NCBI GenBank assembly: GCA_964440115.1
Contig: CAYTPV010000001.1
Span: 310,001 to 374,000 of the forward strand
Direction of reading: 5' to 3'
Length of the DNA: 64,000 nucleotides
From: JAEWWD01 sp964440115
Lineage (GTDB): Bacteria > Bacillota > Clostridia > Christensenellales > CAG-138
Shown here: positions 16,735 to 24,785 of the stretch, piece after piece
Layout: every line of letters starts with the position of its first letter
Numbering within the stretch: position 1 is the first letter of the stretch
Notes under the pieces: generated by a model
Seen by the model: the letters and a program-made list of their open reading frames with translations, nothing else
The model's database searches: none
What the model was told of the DNA's origin: nothing
Made by a program: the position numbers and the translations under genes

Positions 16735-18768
16735 TTAGATACTTAGCTGCGCCGCAATTACTTGGGTCTGGGGAATTTCGGCGGATCGGGTATATCCGTC
16801 ATCTTTCAGCCCCATGTATGCTAGTATATCCGGTGCAAAATCATGTTTATCCATCGCCAGCACCGCTTGTTCCCATGTGATCCTGCCGGCATCAAACAAT
16901 TTTTTGATTGTCTGCAGCTGTGCGGGAGCATTCTCGTCCTGACTCCGTATCGCATTGAGTATAGTTTTACTTGGAGCATCGACAAAGCGGCATTCTTCCG
17001 GCCGAACTTTGAGCATTCCGGAAACTTCTTTTTTGTCGGTACATTCCGATGCGGCAAACACATAGCCTGCGTCCACTTTCATAATGGGATATACACAAAG
17101 CTTTTCGAGCGTATCTTTGCTAAGCCCAGCCTGATCAACCGCAAACCCCGAGAGATTGCCTACAAATATTCGGTGATTTGCGTTTGCGGCAGCTTCGGTC
17201 AGCTGTTCCTCTGATACCAGGCCGTGCCGCAGCAGCACATCCCCTATACGCGAACCTTCCTTTTTGCTAATATCTAGCGCGTCGCTGAGCGCGCTGACAT
17301 CGATGTATTGCTTTTCCAGCAATATATCACCGATATTGCGATAATAGCGGCATAGCACCTGCTTCTGTAAAAAAGTATGGTCCGTTTTGCTCCACGCTAC
17401 TTTTTTCTTTTTCTTTTTTGTGCCCTTCCCAAAGAAAAAGAGCTTCCATGCCTGAAAAGTTGCGGCCATGTTGATAATATTGCCCCATACGAGACGAACC
17501 GGCATCAGCGGCGGCAACAGGCAGGCCACCGTCATGCTTTTAAAGCCGTAAAAGTTCGTAATCGCCACGGCCCGCATAATCTGCCGGAACACCATCATGA
17601 ATGTCAGGAACACGCAAAGCCCGTAAGCCAGCGTATGCCGGGGATACATCAGCGGGATATTCACAAACAGCGACACAATGAAATAGATGAAAACCATATA
17701 GCCGGGCAGCACCATCAGGTTGCTCAGTTTGGCCTTCAAATCCTTATACAGCGAGTATCTGGCCGAGAACCCCAATGCGCTGGGCTTGAAAATTTCGGAT
17801 ACTTTGGCTGACTGCATGGTGATGCCGTATATCCAGCGCGTTTTTTGCCTGACGGCCGTTTGAAAAGTCTCAGGGAAAAAGCTTCTCGTCGCCACATAGT
17901 CCCACCTGACGGTATGGGTGTCCGTGAGGCGGGGTACTTTTTCTAAAACAAAATGCGTCCGGTAGCCTTTCTCAGCTAAAATCAGCGACAGCTTATAATC
18001 CTCCGTCAGGCTGTCCTCGGGACAAAGCGGTTCCTCGCCAAAGCAATCGAGTATTGGGTGCGAGATGACGAAGCCCGTACCCGCCGAAGGAACCACAGCG
18101 GACATTGCTTCACGGGTACCCATCGCCCTGTAGTGATTTTCCGCAAACTCATCGGCATACGTGCCTATCGTCATGCCTGAAAAAACATTTTTCAAAGTCG
18201 GCATTTTCTGCAACGGAATGACCGGGAATTGCAGAACATCATAAGAGTCAAGCAGATAATTTGTCAGCTTGAGCTCATACGGATGCACGACATCCTCGGA
18301 GTCATGTATGGTAACGGAGCAGAACCGCCAATGGTTCTGACTTTCAAATTGTTTGATAAAACGAATAATATTGTTGACGTTGTCCGCCTTGCAGGTCGGT
18401 CCCGGGCGGCCGTTAATAACCATGTGCACATTGGAATATTTCTGTTCAAGCCTTTTAACGACGCCGATGGTTGGATCGTCGTTCGGGTATACGCCAATAA
18501 ACACATGGTACATTGCTCGAGGGTATTGAAGAGACGAAATCATATTGTCTATGACCGCCTCAATTACATTGTCTTCATGCCACGCCGCAACCATTACCGC
18601 CAGCAATTTAGGCGGTACGGAGTCAAGACGTTCGATTGGCAGGCGGTCGGGTTCTTTTCGCTTAATGGTACAAACGATATTGCAAATGTCCCAAATCAAA
18701 TCATCCAAGCTGAATATGATGAAGCCAAGTGCAACCACAAGACCGATGCCTTGTATGATTCGTTCCAT
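16735..18768 (-). CDS. NfrB-like membrane glycosyltransferase with C-terminal MshEN region
   Basis: This 677-residue protein combines a processive family-2 glycosyltransferase with a regulatory tail. N-terminal membrane segment, then HDSED (155-159), EDSLTED (251-257) and RQKTRW (307-312, the QxxRW-type motif), then several membrane segments. After a lysine run (451-456) come two repeats of the MshEN type (IGDILL near 479 and RIGDVLL near 508, followed by spaced leucines), a fold that binds c-di-GMP in GspE/MshE and NfrB proteins. ATG 18768 follows GGGGGAG by 7 nt. It likely makes or exports a surface polysaccharide under c-di-GMP control (inferred). Confidence 0.85.
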   Translation of the reverse strand: MERIIQGIGLVVALGFIIFSLDDLIWDICNIVCTIKRKEPDRLPIERLDSVPPKLLAVMVAAWHEDNVIEAVIDNMISSLQYPRAMYHVFIGVYPNDDPTIGVVKRLEQKYSNVHMVINGRPGPTCKADNVNNIIRFIKQFESQNHWRFCSVTIHDSEDVVHPYELKLTNYLLDSYDVLQFPVIPLQKMPTLKNVFSGMTIGTYADEFAENHYRAMGTREAMSAVVPSAGTGFVISHPILDCFGEEPLCPEDSLTEDYKLSLILAEKGYRTHFVLEKVPRLTDTHTVRWDYVATRSFFPETFQTAVRQKTRWIYGITMQSAKVSEIFKPSALGFSARYSLYKDLKAKLSNLMVLPGYMVFIYFIVSLFVNIPLMYPRHTLAYGLCVFLTFMMVFRQIMRAVAITNFYGFKSMTVACLLPPLMPVRLVWGNIINMAATFQAWKLFFFGKGTKKKKKKVAWSKTDHTFLQKQVLCRYYRNIGDILLEKQYIDVSALSDALDISKKEGSRIGDVLLRHGLVSEEQLTEAAANANHRIFVGNLSGFAVDQAGLSKDTLEKLCVYPIMKVDAGYVFAASECTDKKEVSGMLKVRPEECRFVDAPSKTILNAIRSQDENAPAQLQTIKKLFDAGRITWEQAVLAMDKHDFAPDILAYMGLKDDGYTRSAEIPQTQVIAAQLSI

Positions 18769-18801
18769 CAAGTCACTCCCCCGAAAATTCTTCGAGCACA
18801 T

Positions 18802-19461
18802 TCAATATGAAGAATGCGCGCCAATTTCATTACATTATCTGGTATTATTCTAACATATATATTTGCTTGAAATATATAGTCGGTTAATGGAAGCATAGAT
18901 ATGCTTTTGCTTATCCTCCAACTCCAATATCCGCACGATGTTATCAGCGATTTTCATATCTGAACGGTAAAGCGCCGGATTGTTAACTGCCGATATTCCG
19001 CAAAAGGACTATACCATCATACTTGAATCGATCGCTATTCAGGACGGGTGCGGCTGTTTTATGGATGTTGAAGAATATCAATATGATACTTAGCCGATGA
19101 CAGCAGAGCATATTGCCCGGATGAAGAGATCACATCGTATGGAAAAGTGATACTTGCACCTTCGCAGGCATCCTATCAGAACTTTATGGTAAATGCTGTT
19201 AACCAGCCTCGCGTAGATTATAAAGTCTGTAATTCCTGCTTAATATTGAGGACTGAGGACCAGCCCACCGCCGGGTCTCCCGTCACACTGCAATCCATCC
19301 GCATTTTGAACAAAAAGTGTTACGGCGGGCATTGTCATAACAGCGGCGGATGCCTGGTGGACTTGATAGCAGGACGCTGAATATAAGGTGGTTATTTAAT
19401 TAAACTGGGGCTGTGCGGAGTATTTCCGCACAGCCCCCGGCTTTTCCCACGTATTGCTCAG
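18802..19461. other. 660-bp stretch without a confident gene
   Basis: This gap between two - strand operons is more AT-rich than its surroundings, mainly at 18820-18960. A 52-codon open stretch on the - strand (19008-18850, no good start) reads NNPALYRSDMKIADNIVRIL, loosely like the C-terminal end of UDP-GlcNAc 2-epimerases (the wecB at 13872 has YIVRILE). The + strand has short open frames around 18970-19380 that are broken by stops and have no ribosome sites. The right end holds the terminator of the permease operon (19407-19437). I see a possible gene remnant but nothing certain. Confidence 0.4.
19407..19437 (-). terminator. Terminator of the ABC permease operon
   Basis: A perfect 13-bp stem (19407-19419 with 19425-19437, loop GTATT) lies 25 bp past the permease stop. 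On the - strand it runs into AGTTTAATTAAATAA. Confidence 0.75.
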
Positions 19462-22110
19462 TTAAAATGTCTCCTGCTTGAGTTCGTCGATGATATTCTC
19501 CTTTTTGATGCGGTGGGTGGAGTACGCCATGGTCGAGAGTACGATCACCAGTATCATGAAAACAGCCACAATGTAACTGATCCACGGCAGTTGAAAGCGC
19601 ATGCCCAATATATCCGTTTGCGTGTTGTAGAGCAGCAGCGCGATCCCAAGGCTAATCGGCAGGCCCCACATCAGACCCTTGAGGCCGTAGAACAGACTTT
19701 CAAATCGCAGCATGCGATTGAAGCCTTCGGGCGCCATGCCGACTGAACGCAGCATCGCAAGTTCCCTGCGTCTGAGGCCAATGTTGGTCGACACCGTGTT
19801 GATGATATTCGCGATACAGATCAGGCTGATGAGCGTGATAAAGCCGTACACGAAAACGCCGAGGAATGTATTCATATTGTTTTCACTGCGCGTCATATCC
19901 TTGATGTTGACGATGTTGGCCGCGGGCATGGTCTGCATCAGCTCTTTGATCTGCGCCTCCAAACGCTGATCATCCTCCGTAGTCATATAACTGTTGTAGG
20001 AAATGCAGTTTTGCGCAATTTGCTCCAGCTCATCCGCCGGTAAAGCCGCCACTGCCGTGTCCCACACGGATTGGGGCACCACAAGCATTACAGACGAAAA
20101 TCCTCCCGTCATCACACCCATGGGGCGCTCCTGTGTAACCGCTCCCAGCATGAACGTGGTACCTGCTTTGGTCATGCTGGTATCTCCTGCAAAACAGGTC
20201 AGCGTGTCGCCTGTTTTCAGTTTGAGCACATCCCCCGCGACCTTCTTTACGTTGTTTTCCCCCGCATCTTCGTAATCCGTGGCGTAGTTGATGAGTATCG
20301 CTTTGGGGGATTTCGTGTCGGCATAGTCTTCTTTGCGCACACCTACGCTCTTCGCATACGCTTCAAAATTCACTTCGTCCAAGCCGATCAGCGAAACGGA
20401 AAGCTCATATTGATCGCTGGGGCTGCCCTCCTGCTGCGCAACTCGCTGCTTCGTGTAATCGCTGATCTGCCCGGCACTCAGGCGCGTATAGCCAAACAGC
20501 TTTGACTGCGAGGAAAAAGCGTCTATTCCATCCAGCGCTGCAATACGCGATGTTGCATTCTCCGCTTGTTCCTTGGAAGCACCAACGTATTGCACAAATA
20601 TATCAAAGTTGTAGCCGTCGGACATCGAGTCTGCGACATTGCCCGTGATATTGGCGTAAGAGGACACCGTGAGAAACAGCACGAGCGCGATAACAAGCGA
20701 TATGACCGTGGCACGGTACTTCCGGCGGCTGCGTTTTAAATTCTTCAACGCAAGTTCGCCCTCAAAGCCGAACAGCATGCGCGTTAGGCGCGAAGTTTTC
20801 ACGCTGCTGCGTGTGAGGGTAGTGTCCTTGGTCTGCCGAATTGCGTCTATGGGAGAAATCTTCGAGGCACGGCGCGCGGGCCGATAAACGGATACGAATA
20901 TGGTGATTACGGAAAACAGCACCGCAACGCCAATCGCCCACAACGGCACCACAAGCACCAATTTCACGTGGCTAGATCTGCCAAATACGCTGTTCAACAT
21001 CGGCTGTATGACTGCGAGCGTCACACCTATGCCGCCAATTCCCGCAAGTATACCGACAGGAATACCGATTGCGCCTACAAACAGGCCCTCGAAGTACACG
21101 CTTGCGCGCTTCTGCCAACGTGTAGCGCCCACGCTGGCCAGCAGCCCCAATTGCCGCGCGCGCTCTGAGACGGACATGGAAAATGCGTTGTAAATCAGAG
21201 ATACGGACGCGATTACGATGATTAGGATGAGTATGAGCATGAAGCTCTGCAAAAACACATATACGTTATCCCACTCTACCACACCGTAGTACCGCAGCAG
21301 GTCGTCGTTGAACACCGCGCCGGTTTCTTTGTCGCCGTACTTTGCAATCAGACCGTTTGCGTCATTGTATACGCTGCGAGTGAGATGCTTCACCGTGAGG
21401 CAGGCGTCCACATGGTCATTTGCCGCGAGCGAATACGGGTCGAGATAGCCCAGCAGGCCGTATCCCGCGGAGTAGCTGCCCTCAAAGTTGGGGGCTTCCA
21501 TCACGCCCACTACGGTGAGCGACACAGTTTGAACCGGGCTGAATGTCGGAGAACCGATGATATTGCCTTTGTCGTCGTAGCTGTTTGAAAGATACCCGTT
21601 ATCTTTCATGGGCTCCCCTTCTGGTGAAAGTATATCGCCTACGGTCAGACTGAGCGTATCGCCTATTGCATAGTTGAGGCTGCTGCCCTTGCTTATGCTC
21701 TTAGAGATCAGCACCTCGCCCGGCTTCTCGGGCAGACGCCCCTGTGCGAGGCGTATCTGCATCTGCTCATACCCTTTCGCGCTGTACTCTTGAAAGTAAA
21801 AATACTGTTTGGAGTAGCCTTTCGAATCCGCGATGGGCGAAAATCCCTCCGTACGGCTCAGAAAGGCGGTATTAATTGCACTGTCCTGCTCAAGCGCGGC
21901 AAAATTGCCCGCAGGCATATCCGTAAGCTGAACATGCCAGTTACCGGTATCCGCTATGGTGCCGCGCTGCAAAAAGCTTACGAAGGACGATACGAGTACA
22001 GCGACACCGGTAATCATCGCCACGGATATCACCACGCCGATGATCGTAACGATCGTCCGCTTTTTATTGCGGAGCAGGCTTCGCAGCGTGAAGCTTCTCA
22101 TTACATTCAT
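19462..22110 (-). CDS. MacB/FtsX-type ABC transporter permease
   Basis: This large permease (882 residues) has the Bce/YknZ-like layout. An N-terminal membrane segment (about 20-42) is followed by a big extracytoplasmic domain, three membrane segments (about 285-415), a central membrane segment near 465, a second extracytoplasmic domain and three final segments (about 765-870). Two FtsX modules are thus fused, which lets one chain form the membrane part. Its start overlaps the stop of the ATPase gene by 4 bp. Together with the two-component genes upstream it suggests a module that senses or removes antimicrobial peptides or other envelope stressors; the substrate is unknown. Confidence 0.88.
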   Translation of the reverse strand: MNVMRSFTLRSLLRNKKRTIVTIIGVVISVAMITGVAVLVSSFVSFLQRGTIADTGNWHVQLTDMPAGNFAALEQDSAINTAFLSRTEGFSPIADSKGYSKQYFYFQEYSAKGYEQMQIRLAQGRLPEKPGEVLISKSISKGSSLNYAIGDTLSLTVGDILSPEGEPMKDNGYLSNSYDDKGNIIGSPTFSPVQTVSLTVVGVMEAPNFEGSYSAGYGLLGYLDPYSLAANDHVDACLTVKHLTRSVYNDANGLIAKYGDKETGAVFNDDLLRYYGVVEWDNVYVFLQSFMLILILIIVIASVSLIYNAFSMSVSERARQLGLLASVGATRWQKRASVYFEGLFVGAIGIPVGILAGIGGIGVTLAVIQPMLNSVFGRSSHVKLVLVVPLWAIGVAVLFSVITIFVSVYRPARRASKISPIDAIRQTKDTTLTRSSVKTSRLTRMLFGFEGELALKNLKRSRRKYRATVISLVIALVLFLTVSSYANITGNVADSMSDGYNFDIFVQYVGASKEQAENATSRIAALDGIDAFSSQSKLFGYTRLSAGQISDYTKQRVAQQEGSPSDQYELSVSLIGLDEVNFEAYAKSVGVRKEDYADTKSPKAILINYATDYEDAGENNVKKVAGDVLKLKTGDTLTCFAGDTSMTKAGTTFMLGAVTQERPMGVMTGGFSSVMLVVPQSVWDTAVAALPADELEQIAQNCISYNSYMTTEDDQRLEAQIKELMQTMPAANIVNIKDMTRSENNMNTFLGVFVYGFITLISLICIANIINTVSTNIGLRRRELAMLRSVGMAPEGFNRMLRFESLFYGLKGLMWGLPISLGIALLLYNTQTDILGMRFQLPWISYIVAVFMILVIVLSTMAYSTHRIKKENIIDELKQETF

Positions 22111-22790
22111 TTGCGCGTCACCTCGTCGCGGATGATGCGGCCGTCCTCAATCGCTACGATACGGTCGGCCTGCAGGGCCGTATCCATGTCGTGTGTGATG
22201 AGAATGAGCGTCTGGCCATACTTGCGGTTGGACATACGCAGCAGCGCCATAATATCCGCGCTGTTCTTGCTATCGAGGTTGCCTGTGGGTTCATCCGCGA
22301 GCATCAGCGCCGGGCTGCTTATGAGCGCCCGGCCGATGGAAACGCGCTGCTGCTGCCCGCCCGAAAGCTGGTTGGGCAAATGGTGCCTGCGGTCGGTAAG
22401 ACCGAGCAAGTTAAGCAACTCCTCAAGCTGTGTCTTGTCCGGCGTACGGCCGTCCAGCAGCAGCGGCAGGATAATATTCTCCTCTACATCGAGTACCGGA
22501 ATAAGGTTGTAGAACTGATAGATAAGGCCCACCTGCCGCCGCCGGAATATGGCGAGTTTTGTTTCGTCGAGTGCATATATATCCGTACCGTCCACGAAAA
22601 CCTTGCCGGAGGTAGGCGTATCCACACCGCCCGCAATGTGCAGCAATGTCGATTTCCCGGAGCCCGAGGCCCCTACGATTGCGACAAACTCCCCTTTCTC
22701 CACGCTGAGCGATACATCATCCAACGCCTTGACGGAAGCTTCGCCGCTGCCGTATACCTTGCTCAAATTATGAACCTTTAATATTTCCAT
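22107..22790 (-). CDS. ABC transporter ATP-binding protein (MacB/LolD type)
   Basis: This 227-residue ATPase powers the adjacent FtsX-type permease. Walker A is GASGSGKST (about 40-48), the signature is LSGGQQQRV and Walker B is LMLADEPTGNLDS, a string typical of the MacB/LolD/BceA subgroup. The stop overlaps the permease start (ATGA). It lies 85 bp behind the histidine kinase gene. Confidence 0.93.
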   Translation of the reverse strand: MEILKVHNLSKVYGSGEASVKALDDVSLSVEKGEFVAIVGASGSGKSTLLHIAGGVDTPTSGKVFVDGTDIYALDETKLAIFRRRQVGLIYQFYNLIPVLDVEENIILPLLLDGRTPDKTQLEELLNLLGLTDRRHHLPNQLSGGQQQRVSIGRALISSPALMLADEPTGNLDSKNSADIMALLRMSNRKYGQTLILITHDMDTALQADRIVAIEDGRIIRDEVTRK

Positions 22791-22875
22791 TCTGGCAAAT
22801 ATGCTCCTTCATCGTGATGGCTACAGGATATACCTCAAGGGTGACACAACAGTGACTATTCTCGTGACTGTTTCG

Positions 22876-23874
22876 TCACTTGAAAAAGCGCAATGTGAAT
22901 GTGCTTCCATTACCTTGTGCACTGCGCGCCGTAATACTGCCTCCCTGCCCCTGCAGGATGGCCGCGGCCATCGCAAGCCCAATCCCCACGCTGTCCTCAG
23001 ATGCATTTTTGCCCCGGTAAAAGCGTGTAAATATGTGCGGCAGGTCGGCCTTATCGATGCCCGGCCCGGTGTCGCTGACTTCGATCTGTGAATACAGCGG
23101 GTTATCATCGCAGCGGATGGATATGGTTCCGCCGTCCGGCGTATGCTCCACACAGTTCTTTACGATGTTGAGTAATGCCTCAGATGTCCAACGCTCATCG
23201 CAGGTAAGCGATATTTCCCCCGCCTCAACGCGGAGCACTTGGTTTTTGAGTTCCATGGGGATGAGCAGGGGTGCGCAGGTATTCTCTATCAGTACCCGCG
23301 CAGAAATTTGGCGCGGACTAAACCGCACTGTGCCCGCATCCAGCCGCGAAATCTTTAACAGCGCGGAAACAAGCCACTGCAATCTTTCGAGCTGCAGCCG
23401 CATGCGTGTGGTGAACGCGCGGCGCTCTTCCTCGGGCAGCTGTGCGTCGCACAATAAATCGGTCATGAGCAGCATGGACGTAAGCGGCGTTTTGAGCTGG
23501 TGCGAGATATCCGAGAGCGCGTCCGCAAGCACGCTTTTTTCGCGCTGCAGCATATCCCCCCGTTCATGCAACGCGGCCGTCACCTTGTAGATTTCGTTTT
23601 TAAGTATAGAGAGCTCTCCTTCGGCGTTGTCACGTACGTCGAGAGCGTAATCTCCGTTATTGATGCGTTTAAGGTAATCGCAAAGGCGGCCAAGCTGTAT
23701 GTATCTTTGCCGCGTGTAGGCGATCAGCATGGCAATAAACAGCAGCGAGCAGATAACCGCGGCAATGCCTGCTTGTACGGAAACAAGAAAACCGGCAGCC
23801 GTCAGCGCGGCCCCGGCGAAAAGCAAAGTAATAAGAAAAGATCGGAATTCGCGGTTGCGCAGCATGTCACTCAC
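22876..23874 (-). CDS. Sensor histidine kinase
   Basis: This 332-residue membrane kinase has two hydrophobic segments close together (about 13-30 and 35-52) with almost no external loop, then a HAMP-like linker and the phosphoacceptor block DISHQLKTPLTS (His125). The N box (NIVKNCVEHTPDG) and G boxes (DTGPGI, GIGLAMA) follow. Intramembrane-sensing kinases of this build often take their signal from a neighbouring Bce-type ABC transporter, and such genes lie directly downstream. The start overlaps the response regulator stop by 8 bp. Confidence 0.92.
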   Translation of the reverse strand: MSDMLRNREFRSFLITLLFAGAALTAAGFLVSVQAGIAAVICSLLFIAMLIAYTRQRYIQLGRLCDYLKRINNGDYALDVRDNAEGELSILKNEIYKVTAALHERGDMLQREKSVLADALSDISHQLKTPLTSMLLMTDLLCDAQLPEEERRAFTTRMRLQLERLQWLVSALLKISRLDAGTVRFSPRQISARVLIENTCAPLLIPMELKNQVLRVEAGEISLTCDERWTSEALLNIVKNCVEHTPDGGTISIRCDDNPLYSQIEVSDTGPGIDKADLPHIFTRFYRGKNASEDSVGIGLAMAAAILQGQGGSITARSAQGNGSTFTLRFFK

Positions 23875-24547
23875 CTGCTTTGTAGCCGAGTCCCCGCACC
23901 GTATGGATCAATTTCGGGTTCTGCGGGTCTTCTTCAATTTTCTCGCGCAGACGCTTGATATACACCGACAGCGTATTGTCCGTCACGAAGTCGCCGCCGA
24001 TGTCCCATATTCCCTCCAATAACTGGCTGCGGGAAAGCACCTGGCCGGGATGCGCGGCAAGCGTCAGAAGCAGCCGGTATTCGAGCGCGGTCAGTATGAT
24101 TTCCGTACCCTCCCGCATTACCTTGGCAAGCTTGGTATTGACGGTGACAGGCCCCAAGTGCAACTCGTCGCTGCTGTCGCCCGCTTTTTCCGCGCGGCGC
24201 AGCACAGTGCGCAGCCGGGAAAGCAGTTCGCGCACACGAAAAGGCTTGGTAATGTAGTCGTCCGCCCCCATATCGAGGCCCATTACGACATTCACTTCCT
24301 CATCGCAGGCTGTTAAAAACACCACCGGTGTATCGCTCTGTGAGCGGATTTCGCGGCAGATATCGTAGCCGCTGCCATCGGGCAGAGACAGATCTAAAAG
24401 CGCAAGGTCAAAGCAGGTACCGGCAAGCGCCTGCATGGCCTTTGCCGCGGTATAACAGACCGTCACGCCATAGCCTTCCTGCCTGAGCGTATATTCGAGT
24501 CCTATCGCGATGGTTTTGTCGTCTTCAACGAGCAGTATTTGTTTCAT
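23867..24547 (-). CDS. OmpR-family response regulator
   Basis: This 226-residue regulator has a receiver domain with phosphoacceptor Asp52 (LALLDLSLPDGSG) and acidic pocket EDD (8-10), then a C-terminal winged helix (EYRLLLTLAAHPGQVLSR, with the wing near VRGLGYKAGE). It is the first gene of a four-gene - strand unit with the kinase, ATPase and permease, and probably activates the transporter genes. A TATAAT sequence lies at about 24558-24563 on the - strand, close to the start; I see no good -35. Confidence 0.93.
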   Translation of the reverse strand: MKQILLVEDDKTIAIGLEYTLRQEGYGVTVCYTAAKAMQALAGTCFDLALLDLSLPDGSGYDICREIRSQSDTPVVFLTACDEEVNVVMGLDMGADDYITKPFRVRELLSRLRTVLRRAEKAGDSSDELHLGPVTVNTKLAKVMREGTEIILTALEYRLLLTLAAHPGQVLSRSQLLEGIWDIGGDFVTDNTLSVYIKRLREKIEEDPQNPKLIHTVRGLGYKAGE

Positions 24548-24705
24548 ATCATCACCACTTCAATTATAGCCTGTATGGAGATTTTTGCATGACGGAATTG
24601 TCACGGAAAGTATAGAGCGGGAAATTAAACAAGAAATAACTGCCTCGCCTGCCCACATCGCTGAATCGTGGCAGTGCGCCTCGCAAGCGGTGCTAAGCAA
24701 ACAAA

Positions 24706-24728
24706 ACAGCTAGATAAAATCTAGCTGT
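24706..24728 (-). terminator. Terminator of the ABC exporter operon
   Basis: ACAGCTAGAT (24706-24715) pairs perfectly with ATCTAGCTGT (24719-24728). On the - strand the stem is followed by TTTGTTTGC. It ends the operon of the two exporter genes. Confidence 0.8.
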
Positions 24729-24785
24729 CTTGCATTATCCGCCAATCCTTCAATTTAGCCTCAATGAGGCAGTACAGAATTATCG

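Noticed and set aside
19147..19380. 77-codon + strand frame in the 660-bp gap
   Set aside because: No ribosome site, no recognisable motif and a strange Cys/His-rich end; kept only as part of the gap description.
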